DNA of 46,783 nucleotides from Rhizobium sp. ASV8 (lineage in GTDB: Bacteria > Pseudomonadota > Alphaproteobacteria > Rhizobiales > Rhizobiaceae). How positions within the stretch are numbered: the first letter of the stretch is position 1; each line of letters starts with the position of its first letter. Under the pieces are notes generated by a model. It worked only from the letters and a program-made list of their open reading frames with translations. It was not told where the DNA came from and made no database searches. Position numbers and translations under genes: made by a program. Location: the NCBI RefSeq assembly GCF_016429255.1, contig NZ_JAELUG010000044.1, positions 1-46,783 on the forward strand. The letters are read 5' to 3'. Below are positions 16,287-24,424 of this stretch, one piece after another.

Positions 16287-17057
16287 ATGAGCAAGAAAAA
16301 AGTTCTCCTCGCGGGTGAGTCATGGATTTCGACCGCGACCCACATCAAGGGTTTCGATCAGTTTCCGACGGTCACCTATCATACCGGTGCCGACGAGCTG
16401 CTGAAGGCGCTGAAGGACAGTGCCTTTGACGTCACCTTCATGCCGGCGCATGAGGCCCAGCGGGACTTTCCGCTGACGGCGGAGGCGCTTGACGAATATT
16501 CGGCGATCGTTCTGTCGGATATCGGCGCCAACACGCTGCTTCTGCATCCCGATACCTGGATCCATTCCAAGCGCACGCCGAACCGGCTGAAACTCCTGCG
16601 CGATTACGTGGCGAAGGGCGGAGCGCTGCTGATGTTCGGCGGCTATTACAGCTTTCAGGGCATCAATGGCGGCGCCCGTTATCGCAAGACACCCGTCGAG
16701 GACGTGCTACCGGTTGCCTGCATGGCGGTGGACGACCGCGTCGAAGTTCCGGAGGGCTTTACGCCTGTCGTCACCGGCGATGCGGGCCATCCGATCCTCA
16801 AGGGATTGGGTGGCGACTGGCCCTATCTCCTGGGCTTCAATGAAGTGACGCTCAAGCAGGACGCCAAAGTGTTGGCGACGGTATCGGGCGAATACGGTTC
16901 GTTGCCACTGTTGGTGACGGGAACCTATGGCGCGGGCCGGACGCTTGTCTGGACGTCGGATGTCGGCCCGCACTGGCTTCCGCCGGAGTTTATCGCCTGG
17001 AACGGCTACAAGACTCTGTTCGAGCAGATGCTGGCCTGGGCAACGACGGAGGGTTGA
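16287..17057 (+). CDS. Glutamine-amidotransferase-like protein, copy 2
   Basis: A 256-residue paralogue of the protein at 5392-6159, similar along its full length: VLLAGESWISTATH, GFDQF, SDIGANTLLL, GGYYSFQGINGGARYRKTP, TSDVGPHWLP. Again the nucleophile elbow has Tyr instead of Cys (GGYYSFQG), so it is not an ordinary glutaminase. A Cys in LPVACM is shared with copy 1 (LPVTCL). The ribosome site AAGGAG is six bases from the ATG. Its presence in two neighbouring but otherwise different sugar operons ties the family to catabolism of this ligand class. Confidence 0.75.
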   Translation: MSKKKVLLAGESWISTATHIKGFDQFPTVTYHTGADELLKALKDSAFDVTFMPAHEAQRDFPLTAEALDEYSAIVLSDIGANTLLLHPDTWIHSKRTPNRLKLLRDYVAKGGALLMFGGYYSFQGINGGARYRKTPVEDVLPVACMAVDDRVEVPEGFTPVVTGDAGHPILKGLGGDWPYLLGFNEVTLKQDAKVLATVSGEYGSLPLLVTGTYGAGRTLVWTSDVGPHWLPPEFIAWNGYKTLFEQMLAWATTEG

Positions 17058-17375
17058 TGCCATGAGAATTTCGGTCTTGGCTGCGCCGTTGACCGATAGC
17101 TGAAGTCATGCTGTGCGAGGTCCATCGGTTGGCCCTCGCATGCGCCTTTGTTCCGTGCGTAAAATGAACCTGCTTACCGCTGCAAGAGCGCAAGGCAAGG
17201 GTGCAGATCCTCTCCCGGAAGGCAATGTCCACGATGTGGTCCGGCCTCTTGGAGCCAAACCAAAAATCAGAATTGGAAATTACATGGCTCGGGCAAAGAG
17301 ATCCATCAGCTGGATTGCGAGCAGCCCAATCGCCGTTCAGGCGTGGCTAGGACATTTCCTGATGGGAACTGGCCG
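17058..17375. other. Intergenic stretch within operon 2
   Basis: About 320 bases without a supported gene. An open frame at 17113-17379 has no recognisable domain. The spacing suggests that the following amidohydrolase may have its own promoter, but I see no clear promoter motif. Confidence 0.35.
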
Positions 17376-18617
17376 ATGAACACAAATCCGACAATAGATG
17401 GGCAACGCCTTTTGCAGCGCATTGCCGAGTTCGCAGCGATCGGCGCGACACCCGCAGGCGGCGTCAACCGTCAAGCACTCAGTCTCGAGGACAGGATGGC
17501 ACGCCGGCGGCTTGCCGAATTGGCCGTAGCGCGCGGATTTTGTGTCTACCAGGACGCAATTGCCAATCTCTTCATCCGACGGGACGGACGCGCGCCGTCT
17601 TTATCCCCGGTTCTGATTGGGAGCCATCTCGATAGTCAGCCGACGGGCGGCAGGTTTGATGGCGCGCTCGGTACATTGTCGGCGTTCGAAGTGTTGGAAT
17701 CCTTGGAAGACGCAGGCGCTGTCACGGAACGGCCGGTCGAAGTTGCATGCTGGACCAATGAGGAAGGCAGCCGTTTCTTTCCCGGTTGCATGGGATCGAT
17801 GGCTTTCGTCGGGGCCGGCGACATATCCGGTTGGCAAGAAACGGACGGTGCGGACGGGACGAAGCTTGCCGATGAACTCCAGGCAACGTTGACTGCACTG
17901 CCGGAGGTCGAGATGCGGCCCGTGGGTCATTCCGTTGCCGCGTTCATCGAGTTGCATATCGAACAGGGCCCCGTACTCGAGCGCGCAAACGTGCCGATCG
18001 GCATCGTCACTGCGGTGCAGGGAACCAAGTGGTTGCAAGTCTCCTTGACCGGGGAGGCTGCTCATGCCGGTACAACGCCGCCTGCTTACCGTCGGGATCC
18101 ATTGGCGGCAGCCGTGGAAGCGATTGCGTCTCTCCAACAGGCCGTGATGCCGGCCGATCCGTCAGCGCGGTTGACGGTCGGCCGTATGATCGTCGAGCCC
18201 GGTTCCATCAATGTCGTGCCCGAGCGGGTCACGCTCACGCTCGACCTTCGCCATCCGGAGAAGGAGGTGCTTGCCGCGATCGAAGCGCGGGCCGGCACGG
18301 AATGTCGCGCTGCGGCTCGGCGCCACAGGGTAGAGGTGTCTATCGAGAAGCGTTTCGATATGGCGCCGGGAAAATTTGACGCCTCCGTGGTGGAGGCAAT
18401 CGCAAATGCATGCGGTAGGCTTGATATTCCGACCATGAAAATGGTCTCGGGCGCTTTTCATGACGCGCTTTTTCTCAGCCGTGTTGCACCGGCTGCCATG
18501 ATTTTTGTTCCTTGCCGTGACGGTATCAGTCACAACGAAGCTGAGTTCGTTTCGCCACAAAATATTGAGATCGGCGCGAGGGTATTATACGAGACCGTGC
18601 GTGAGTTGGCCGGTTGA
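17376..18617 (+). CDS. M20 amidohydrolase, N-carbamoylase/allantoate type
   Basis: A 413-residue zinc hydrolase of the hydantoinase/carbamoylase group (HyuC, AmaB, allantoate amidohydrolase), which splits ureido or amide groups. Metal and catalytic residues are visible in GSHLDSQPTGGRFDGALG, WTNEEGSRF, ELHIEQGPVLE, the dimer-domain AAHAGTTPP and the late His in SGAFHDAL. This differs from the ArgE-type M20 enzyme of operon 1. An in-frame upstream codon at 17343 adds 11 residues; I chose ATG 17376, just before the conserved start, after a GGGAACTGG stretch. It suggests the imported compound, or a product of it, contains nitrogen. Confidence 0.85.
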   Translation: MNTNPTIDGQRLLQRIAEFAAIGATPAGGVNRQALSLEDRMARRRLAELAVARGFCVYQDAIANLFIRRDGRAPSLSPVLIGSHLDSQPTGGRFDGALGTLSAFEVLESLEDAGAVTERPVEVACWTNEEGSRFFPGCMGSMAFVGAGDISGWQETDGADGTKLADELQATLTALPEVEMRPVGHSVAAFIELHIEQGPVLERANVPIGIVTAVQGTKWLQVSLTGEAAHAGTTPPAYRRDPLAAAVEAIASLQQAVMPADPSARLTVGRMIVEPGSINVVPERVTLTLDLRHPEKEVLAAIEARAGTECRAAARRHRVEVSIEKRFDMAPGKFDASVVEAIANACGRLDIPTMKMVSGAFHDALFLSRVAPAAMIFVPCRDGISHNEAEFVSPQNIEIGARVLYETVRELAG

Positions 18618-18827
18618 CGGTTTGGTCCGTCGCATCGCTGGTGGTGGGGCGGACGCGCGATAGGCCACACGCAGCGCGGCCGCTTCCATTTTTACCTAAC
18701 TAATTGATAAGGTGATATTAGCCGGAAGATGTCGCCTCGTGCCGGCGTTCGCTGTCGGCATTGGCATCGCTGCGAGTCTAGATCCTTTCGAGAATTCGAT
18801 TGACAACAGTCCGAAAATGGATTCTTT
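18618..18827. other. Intergenic region before operon 3 operators
   Basis: No gene seen. A TTGACA element at 18800-18805 could be the -35 box for operon 3, but I find no convincing -10 at 16-18 bases from it. Confidence 0.35.
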
Positions 18828-18879
18828 GTAAAGCGGTTTACTAAAGCGTTTTACTCATCTTACTAGTAAAGCGCTTTAC
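18828..18879. promoter_or_regulatory. Three LacI-type operators, GTAAAGCGCTTTAC family
   Basis: Sites at 18828-18841 (GTAAAGCGGTTTAC), 18841-18854 (CTAAAGCGTTTTAC) and 18866-18879 (GTAAAGCGCTTTAC, a perfect 14-base palindrome). Centres are 13 and 25 bases apart. All have the central CG expected for a LacI/GalR-family repressor, whose gene starts at 18897, so autoregulation is likely. Confidence 0.75.
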
Positions 18880-18896
18880 AAAAGGGAGAAGGGCTC

Positions 18897-19919
18897 ATGT
18901 CGGTAAAAGCGCCGTCATTGAAGGATGTTGCCGGGCGTGCCGGTGTGTCCGTGACAACGGTGTCGCGGTTGCTGAATGGAAGCCTCGATCTCCCCCGCGA
19001 AACAAAAGCACGTATCGAAGATGCGATCAGGGCGCTTGATTATCAGCCGAACCCTCATGCACGACGCCTTTCGATGGGAAAGTCCGATACCATTGGGCTT
19101 GTCGTTCCCGATATCGCAAATCCATATATTTCCACCTTTGCTGCCGCCGTTGAGCAAGCCGCCGATGAAGCACGCCTCGCCGTGTCGCTTCAAGTCACCT
19201 TGAACAGAGCAGGGCGCGAGATCGAGTATCTGCAATTAATCGCACGCAACCACGTCGACGGCTTGATTGTCGTGACGAACCACCCCGACGACGGCACACT
19301 TGCGGAGCTGATCGCAAAGACAGGTAAAGTCATCGTTGTCGACGAAGATATCCCTGGCTCGAAGGTGCCGAAACTCTATTCCGATAACGAACAGGGTGGC
19401 TTCCTGGTTGGACGTCACTTGGGTGAGAACGGCCACAAGCACGTCATTTTCGTTGGTGGCCACGAAAAAATGATTAGTACGCGACGCCGGTGCGCTGGCC
19501 TTCTTCGTGGACTGAAGGAGACGCAAGGTGATCTTGTCCATGTGGAACGCTACGTCGGCGAATACACGATAAGATATGGGCGGGAAGCAGCTGCTCGGTT
19601 CCTTGCCGAAAAGACGGGAGCGACAGCTATATTCGCAAGCTCGGACGAGATTGCCATCGGCATGATGGAGGTTTTCCTGCCCGCCGGCGTTTCAATCCCT
19701 GGAGATGTCTCGATGGTCGGCTTCGACGATGTCGGGCCGCTCCATCTATTCTCCACTCCGCTCACGGCAATCCGACAGCCCGTAAGGTCGATGGGAAAGC
19801 GGGCGTTGGAGTTGCTTGTTCAAACGAATTGGCAGGATTGGGTACCCTCTGAATCGGAGGAACTCCTTCCTGTCGAGCTCATCGTGCGGAACTCCGTTGC
19901 TCCGCCGCCGAGTAGATAA
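18897..19919 (+). CDS. LacI-family transcriptional repressor of operon 3
   Basis: A 340-residue LacI/GalR regulator: N-terminal helix-turn-helix and hinge (SLKDVAGRAGVSVTTVSRLL, YQPNPHARRLSMGKSDTIGL), then a periplasmic-binding-protein-like effector domain (VVPDIANPYIS, IFASSDEIAIG, GDVSMVGFDDVGPLHLFSTP). It should bind a sugar or sugar phosphate. The start follows a strong GGGAGAAGGG ribosome site, 17 bases behind the third operator. It is the first gene of its operon with the transporter directly downstream. Confidence 0.9.
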   Translation: MSVKAPSLKDVAGRAGVSVTTVSRLLNGSLDLPRETKARIEDAIRALDYQPNPHARRLSMGKSDTIGLVVPDIANPYISTFAAAVEQAADEARLAVSLQVTLNRAGREIEYLQLIARNHVDGLIVVTNHPDDGTLAELIAKTGKVIVVDEDIPGSKVPKLYSDNEQGGFLVGRHLGENGHKHVIFVGGHEKMISTRRRCAGLLRGLKETQGDLVHVERYVGEYTIRYGREAAARFLAEKTGATAIFASSDEIAIGMMEVFLPAGVSIPGDVSMVGFDDVGPLHLFSTPLTAIRQPVRSMGKRALELLVQTNWQDWVPSESEELLPVELIVRNSVAPPPSR

Positions 19920-19956
19920 AGGGCAACGGGTCTAAACCAACCAGAGGACCAAAAAC

Positions 19957-20913
19957 ATGGGAACGATTTTAACACGGCGGGCGCTGTCCGCCGCGCTGGC
20001 CCTGTCTGCGCTCAGCGGACTGGCATTAAGCACAAGTCCGGCGCTTGCCAAAGGCAAGACCTATGCACTTGTCACGATCACTCAGCAGGCCCTGTTCTTC
20101 AACCAGATCAATGACGGCGCACAGAAAGCCGCGGCTGCAACTGGAGACAAGCTTGTAATCTTCAACGCCAATAGCGAAGCACAGGCACAGAACAGCGCGA
20201 TCGAAACATATGTCCAGCAGAAGGTCGATGGGATCATTGTCGTCGCGATTGACGTCAACGGAATCATGCCTGCCGTTGAGCAGGCTGCCGACGCCGGCAT
20301 TCCGGTTGTTGCCATTGATGCGATTCTGCCGAAAGGCCCCCAGAGTTCCCAGATCGGGGTCGATAATGAAAAAGCGGGCTCCGATATCGGCGCCTTCCTC
20401 AAAGACTATGTCAAATCAAGCATGCAGGGGAAGGCCAAAGTCGGCATTGTCGGCGCATTGAATTCGACAATTCAAAACACCCGGCAGAAGGGCTTCGATG
20501 CAAGCATTAAGGGCGTAGACGGGATAGAGGTTGTTGCCAGGGTCGATGGACAGAATGTTCAGGACACTGCGTTGGCGGCAGCCGAAAACATGATTACAGG
20601 CAATCCAGAGATTACCGCGATCTACGCGACGGGCGAGCCCGCGCTCCTTGGGGCGATCGCCGCCGTGCAAAGCCAAGGAAAGCAAGATACCGTGAAGATT
20701 TTTGGCTGGGACCTGACGGCCAAGGCTATCTCAGGCATCGACGCCGGTTATGTGGTCGCTGTCGTGCAGCAGGATCCGGAAGGCGAGGGAAAGGCTGCCG
20801 TCGAAGCTCTCGACAGGATCGGCAGTGGCGGGAAGGTCGACAAGACCCTTTCCATTCCGGTCACCATTGTCACCAAGAGCAACGTCGAACCATATCGGGT
20901 AGTATTCAAATGA
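19957..20913 (+). CDS. Periplasmic sugar-binding protein of operon 3
   Basis: A 318-residue ribose-family binding protein with a signal peptide (about 1-31, ending PALAKG). The mature part YALVTITQQALFFNQINDGA is nearly the same as in the operon 2 protein, and the motifs VVAIDVNG, VDGQNVQD and IYATGEPALLGAI are shared, so the ligand-binding sites are probably similar. Ribosome site AGAGGA. The stop overlaps the ATPase start in ATGA. The ligand is not known. Confidence 0.88.
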   Translation: MGTILTRRALSAALALSALSGLALSTSPALAKGKTYALVTITQQALFFNQINDGAQKAAAATGDKLVIFNANSEAQAQNSAIETYVQQKVDGIIVVAIDVNGIMPAVEQAADAGIPVVAIDAILPKGPQSSQIGVDNEKAGSDIGAFLKDYVKSSMQGKAKVGIVGALNSTIQNTRQKGFDASIKGVDGIEVVARVDGQNVQDTALAAAENMITGNPEITAIYATGEPALLGAIAAVQSQGKQDTVKIFGWDLTAKAISGIDAGYVVAVVQQDPEGEGKAAVEALDRIGSGGKVDKTLSIPVTIVTKSNVEPYRVVFK

Positions 20914-21728
20914 TCACGCATCAACAGCCCCACGAAGCTGTTGAGCGCGACCGGGAAGGGCATACTTCCCGGTCGTCCGCAACGGCGAGCACAAGACCTC
21001 CGGCCGTCTCGTTGAGAGGCATCCGCAAGACATTCGGCTCTCATCAGGCATTGCGTGGTGTCGATCTCGACATATATCCCGGCGAGTGCCTGGGCCTGGT
21101 CGGCGACAATGCGGCAGGGAAATCAACACTGACCAAGGTCATCTCGGGCACATACATTCCTGACGAAGGGAGCATCAGTCTCTCTGGAGAGGAAGTTCGC
21201 TTCTCGGGGCCGGCCGACGCTCGAAACCGAAATATCGAGATGGTCTTTCAGGATCTGAGCCTTTGTGACCACATCGATGTCGCCGGAAACCTGTTCCTTG
21301 GCAGGGAGTTGAGCAGGGGCTTCCTCCTTGACCGAAAACGTATGCTGGATGAGGCGCGTCGCATGCTGGGCGATCTGGAGATCCGGATCCCGAAGCTCAC
21401 CAACAAAGTCGCTATGCTTTCGGGAGGCCAACGTCAGGCAATCGCTATTGCGCGCGCCGCTTCGTTCAAGCCAAAGGTCCTTATCATGGATGAGCCGACC
21501 TCAGCATTGGCAGTTGCGGAAGTCGAGGCCGTGCTTTCATTGATCAATCGCGTCAAGGCACAAGGCGTTGCTGTCATTCTCATCACTCACCGTCTTCAAG
21601 ATCTCTTCCGCGTCTGCGACAGGATTGCCGTGATGTATGAAGGCACGAAGGTCGCGGAGCGACAGATAGGTGCAACTAATCTCGAAGACTTGGTGAAACT
21701 CATTGTTGGAGAGGGAGTAAGACATTGA
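20910..21728 (+). CDS. Ribose-family ABC importer ATPase of operon 3
   Basis: A 272-residue single-domain ATPase. The Walker A reads GDNAAGKST, with Ala in place of the Gly seen in the other two ATPases here (GDNGAGKST), a mild deviation that keeps the key Lys. Signature LSGGQRQAIAI, Walker B LIMDEPTSAL, switch His in LITHRLQDLF. It has a 30-residue polar N-terminal extension not found in its paralogue; ATG 20910 overlaps the previous stop, and no later ATG precedes the conserved region. Confidence 0.88.
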   Translation: MITHQQPHEAVERDREGHTSRSSATASTRPPAVSLRGIRKTFGSHQALRGVDLDIYPGECLGLVGDNAAGKSTLTKVISGTYIPDEGSISLSGEEVRFSGPADARNRNIEMVFQDLSLCDHIDVAGNLFLGRELSRGFLLDRKRMLDEARRMLGDLEIRIPKLTNKVAMLSGGQRQAIAIARAASFKPKVLIMDEPTSALAVAEVEAVLSLINRVKAQGVAVILITHRLQDLFRVCDRIAVMYEGTKVAERQIGATNLEDLVKLIVGEGVRH

Positions 21729-22726
21729 CCTCCTATACCGAACGGCAAACCGGATCCGCGTTCGCTGACTTCTTTGCCGAGCACGCTCAGGTCCTTTCGA
21801 TCGGGATCTTCTTCCTCGCATGCCTCGTACTTTTTACCATCGGCAGCGACAGCTTCATGACCCTTGGCAACATGCTGAATATTGTTCGTCAGGCTGCTCC
21901 TCTTCTGATCGTCGCAGTGGCGATGACATTTGTTATCATTACCGGCGGCATCGATCTGTCTGTCGGCTCTCAAGTTGCCTTGATCAATGCCGTTGCGGCA
22001 ATCGTGATGGCGATGGGCTTTCCATGGCCAACTGCGGTTATCTTGATGCTCGCGCTTGGCGCATTCACGGGTCTTATTCAAGGTTGGTTCATCGCCTATC
22101 AAGGTGTCCCTTCCTTCATTGTGACGCTGGCCGGCCTATCAATTCTCCGTGGATATGCGTTGTATCTAACTCAGGGTTACTCCATCCCGATCGAAAATGC
22201 CGATGGATTTTTCGAATTGGGACGAGGTGTTATCGCCGGGGTGCCTACGCCAGCAATCATTGCGGTTGCACTTTCAATTGCCGGTTACATACTCATCACA
22301 GCGACAAAGTATGGCCGCCAGGTAGTGGCGGTTGGATCAAACGCTGAAGCGGCCCGCCGTGTTGGTATGCCGGCCAAGTGGATCATTGCGTCAGTCTATC
22401 TTCTTTCCGGCATTTCATGCGCGATTGCAGGCCTCCTCATAGCAGCGCGCCTTGGATCAGGGTCGTCCAACGCAGCGGTCGGATTTGAATTGCAGGTCAT
22501 TGCAGCGGTGGTGCTCGGCGGAACCTCACTGAATGGAGGCCGCGGTACGATCCTTGGCACAATTCTCGGAACAATGACGATATCCGTCATCGGCAACGGA
22601 CTCATCCTAGTGCACATATCGCCATTTTTTACCCAGATTGTCACAGGGGCCATCATACTGATCGCCATATGGCTGAATACCCGACTTTTTAATACGAATT
22701 TCCGGCTTGCTGGAAAGCGGAAGTAG
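21725..22726 (+). CDS. Ribose-family ABC permease of operon 3
   Basis: A 333-residue RbsC-type permease with ITGGIDLSVGSQVAL and LQVIAAVVLGGTSLNGG, close to the operon 2 permease. The start is a TTG at 21725 in a TTGA overlap with the ATPase stop, supported by the strong GGAGAGGGAG upstream. No ATG is available before the first hydrophobic segment. Probably works as a homodimer. Confidence 0.87.
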   Translation: MTSYTERQTGSAFADFFAEHAQVLSIGIFFLACLVLFTIGSDSFMTLGNMLNIVRQAAPLLIVAVAMTFVIITGGIDLSVGSQVALINAVAAIVMAMGFPWPTAVILMLALGAFTGLIQGWFIAYQGVPSFIVTLAGLSILRGYALYLTQGYSIPIENADGFFELGRGVIAGVPTPAIIAVALSIAGYILITATKYGRQVVAVGSNAEAARRVGMPAKWIIASVYLLSGISCAIAGLLIAARLGSGSSNAAVGFELQVIAAVVLGGTSLNGGRGTILGTILGTMTISVIGNGLILVHISPFFTQIVTGAIILIAIWLNTRLFNTNFRLAGKRK

Positions 22727-22920
22727 CTGCCTGCGGCCGGGAGAAGGAAGACGCGCTCCAAAACTTGGATCTTGTGGCGCCCGCCCGACTTGCGCACCCG
22801 AACGGCTCCGTCCCGCGCTAGCATCTGTCCGATCCCGAGCACAAAGTGAACGAATATGCGCGTAGGATAAGGTTCCGCTCGAACTGCAATCCGAGGCATC
22901 AACCCTGAAAAGGAAAGACT

Positions 22921-23763
22921 ATGCAACAGATATCCGGCAACAGTGGCAATGCGATCGAAGAGATCTTCGGTAGAAACAAGGTCTTGATTGGAATGATCCA
23001 CTGCCCGGCCTTTCCTGGATCTCCGCGCTATCGCGGTGCTGAGATGGATACAATTTACGATGCTTGCATGCGCGATGCCGAAGCATGCATCGAGGGTGGG
23101 CTCCACGGTCTTGTCATCGAAAATCATGGAGATGTGCCTTTTTCAAAGCCGGAAGACATCGGACCTGAAACCACCGGGTTCATGTCCGTCGTGACCGATC
23201 GGATCAGGCGGGCAACCGGTATTCCCCTCGGAATAAACGTTCTCGCCAATGCCCCCATCCCGGCATTTGCAATCGCAATGGCGGGCGGGGCGAGCTTCAT
23301 TCGCGTCAATCAATGGGCAAACGCCTACGTCGCAAATGAAGGCTTTATGGAAGGACGTGCGGCAGAGGCGATGCGCTACAGGTCGCAATTGCGTGCTGAA
23401 CACATCAAGGTCTTCGCCGATAGCCACGTTAAACACGGATCTCACGCGATTGTTGCGGATCGCTCTATTGTTGAACTCACCAAAGATCTCGCATTCTTCG
23501 ATGCTGATGGTGTTATCGCAACCGGCCAGCGGACCGGAAACACTGCAACAATCGAGGAGATCGAGGAGATTGGCGGTGCGACCCACCTTCCTCTCCTCGT
23601 CGGATCGGGGGTCGACAAGAACAATATCGTCGAAATCTTGAAGCGCACCAATGGCGTGATTGTTGCCTCTTCTCTCAAGCACGGCGGTGTTTGGTGGAAT
23701 TCGGTCGATATAGAGCGTGTACGGGCCTTTCGTATGGCTGCCGAGCCGGCACTTGAGGCTTGA
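22921..23763 (+). CDS. BtpA/SgcQ-family TIM-barrel protein
   Basis: A 280-residue protein of the BtpA family (BtpA, SgcQ), with VLIGMIHCPAFPGSPRYRG at the N-terminus, GLVIENHGDVPF, ASFIRVNQW, VFADSHVKH, GVIATGQRTG and LVGSGVDKNN. BtpA was first linked to photosystem I biogenesis, but bacterial homologues such as SgcQ sit in sugar operons and the fold suggests a phosphate-binding TIM-barrel enzyme. Here the operon context favours a catabolic step, perhaps on a phosphorylated sugar. The ribosome site AAGGAAAG is good. A 194-base gap separates it from the permease. Confidence 0.8.
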   Translation: MQQISGNSGNAIEEIFGRNKVLIGMIHCPAFPGSPRYRGAEMDTIYDACMRDAEACIEGGLHGLVIENHGDVPFSKPEDIGPETTGFMSVVTDRIRRATGIPLGINVLANAPIPAFAIAMAGGASFIRVNQWANAYVANEGFMEGRAAEAMRYRSQLRAEHIKVFADSHVKHGSHAIVADRSIVELTKDLAFFDADGVIATGQRTGNTATIEEIEEIGGATHLPLLVGSGVDKNNIVEILKRTNGVIVASSLKHGGVWWNSVDIERVRAFRMAAEPALEA

Positions 23764-23764
23764 A

Positions 23765-24424
23765 ATGACTGAGACGCTGTCTGAAAAAATCCTGAGAGAG
23801 AATGATGCCGTTCTATCCGACATGCTGCGGCATCGTTTCATCGCCGATATCAAGCATGACAAGCTCACCAAGGAAGGCTTTGAGCGCTATCTTGTCTACG
23901 AGGCTGCATTCGTAGACACCGCCATTTCGATCTTCGCTTATGCGGCGGCGACGGCGCCACGAATCGACCAAAAGCGATGGCTGATCTCGGTTCTTGATGC
24001 TCTTGCCAACGACCAGATTGCCTATTTCGAGCGAACGTTTTCAATGAGGCAGATCGACGTCAGCCAATTTGATGCTAAGCTTCCGCAAGTCACGGCATTT
24101 TGCGAGGGCATGCTATCTATCGCGCGCAACGGCGGTTTTCTGGACGTGCTGGCTGCAATGTTTGCTGCGGAGTGGATGTATTGGACCTGGTCGAAGGACG
24201 CTGCGGGATGCGACATAAGCGATCCGTTGCTGAAGGAATGGATCAACATGCACGTCGATCAAACCTTCGCAGATCAGGCACTTTGGCTGAAGACGCAGCT
24301 TGACGAGGCAGGAGAGGCGCTCGGAGCGGAGGACCGTGATCGTCTGAGCGAGATTTTTGGCCAGGCGATGCGACTTGAAATCGACTTTCACGATGCTCCA
24401 TACATGGGAGTGCAAGAAAGCTGA
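23765..24424 (+). CDS. TenA-like protein lacking the active-site Cys
   Basis: A 219-residue all-helical protein of the TenA/thiaminase II family: FERYLVYEAAFVDTAISIFA near the N-terminus, DQIAYFERTF in the middle, and AAEWMYWTW where canonical TenA has the nucleophile motif with Cys followed by WxY. Here Ala/Glu replace it, as in the TenA_E type, which is known in plants to salvage thiamin pyrimidine products without that Cys. A role outside thiamin metabolism is equally possible, since the neighbours are a sugar importer and a sugar kinase. The ATG follows the BtpA stop by one base, and the end overlaps the kinase start. Confidence 0.75.
   Translation: MTETLSEKILRENDAVLSDMLRHRFIADIKHDKLTKEGFERYLVYEAAFVDTAISIFAYAAATAPRIDQKRWLISVLDALANDQIAYFERTFSMRQIDVSQFDAKLPQVTAFCEGMLSIARNGGFLDVLAAMFAAEWMYWTWSKDAAGCDISDPLLKEWINMHVDQTFADQALWLKTQLDEAGEALGAEDRDRLSEIFGQAMRLEIDFHDAPYMGVQES

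Noticed and set aside
17113..17379. Open frame between the second amidotransferase-like gene and the carbamoylase gene
   Set aside because: No domain, no ribosome site, and it overlaps the start of the carbamoylase gene.
22727..22920. Possible small gene or regulatory RNA between permease and BtpA genes
   Set aside because: I could find neither a stable reading frame nor a clear structured element in these 194 bases.
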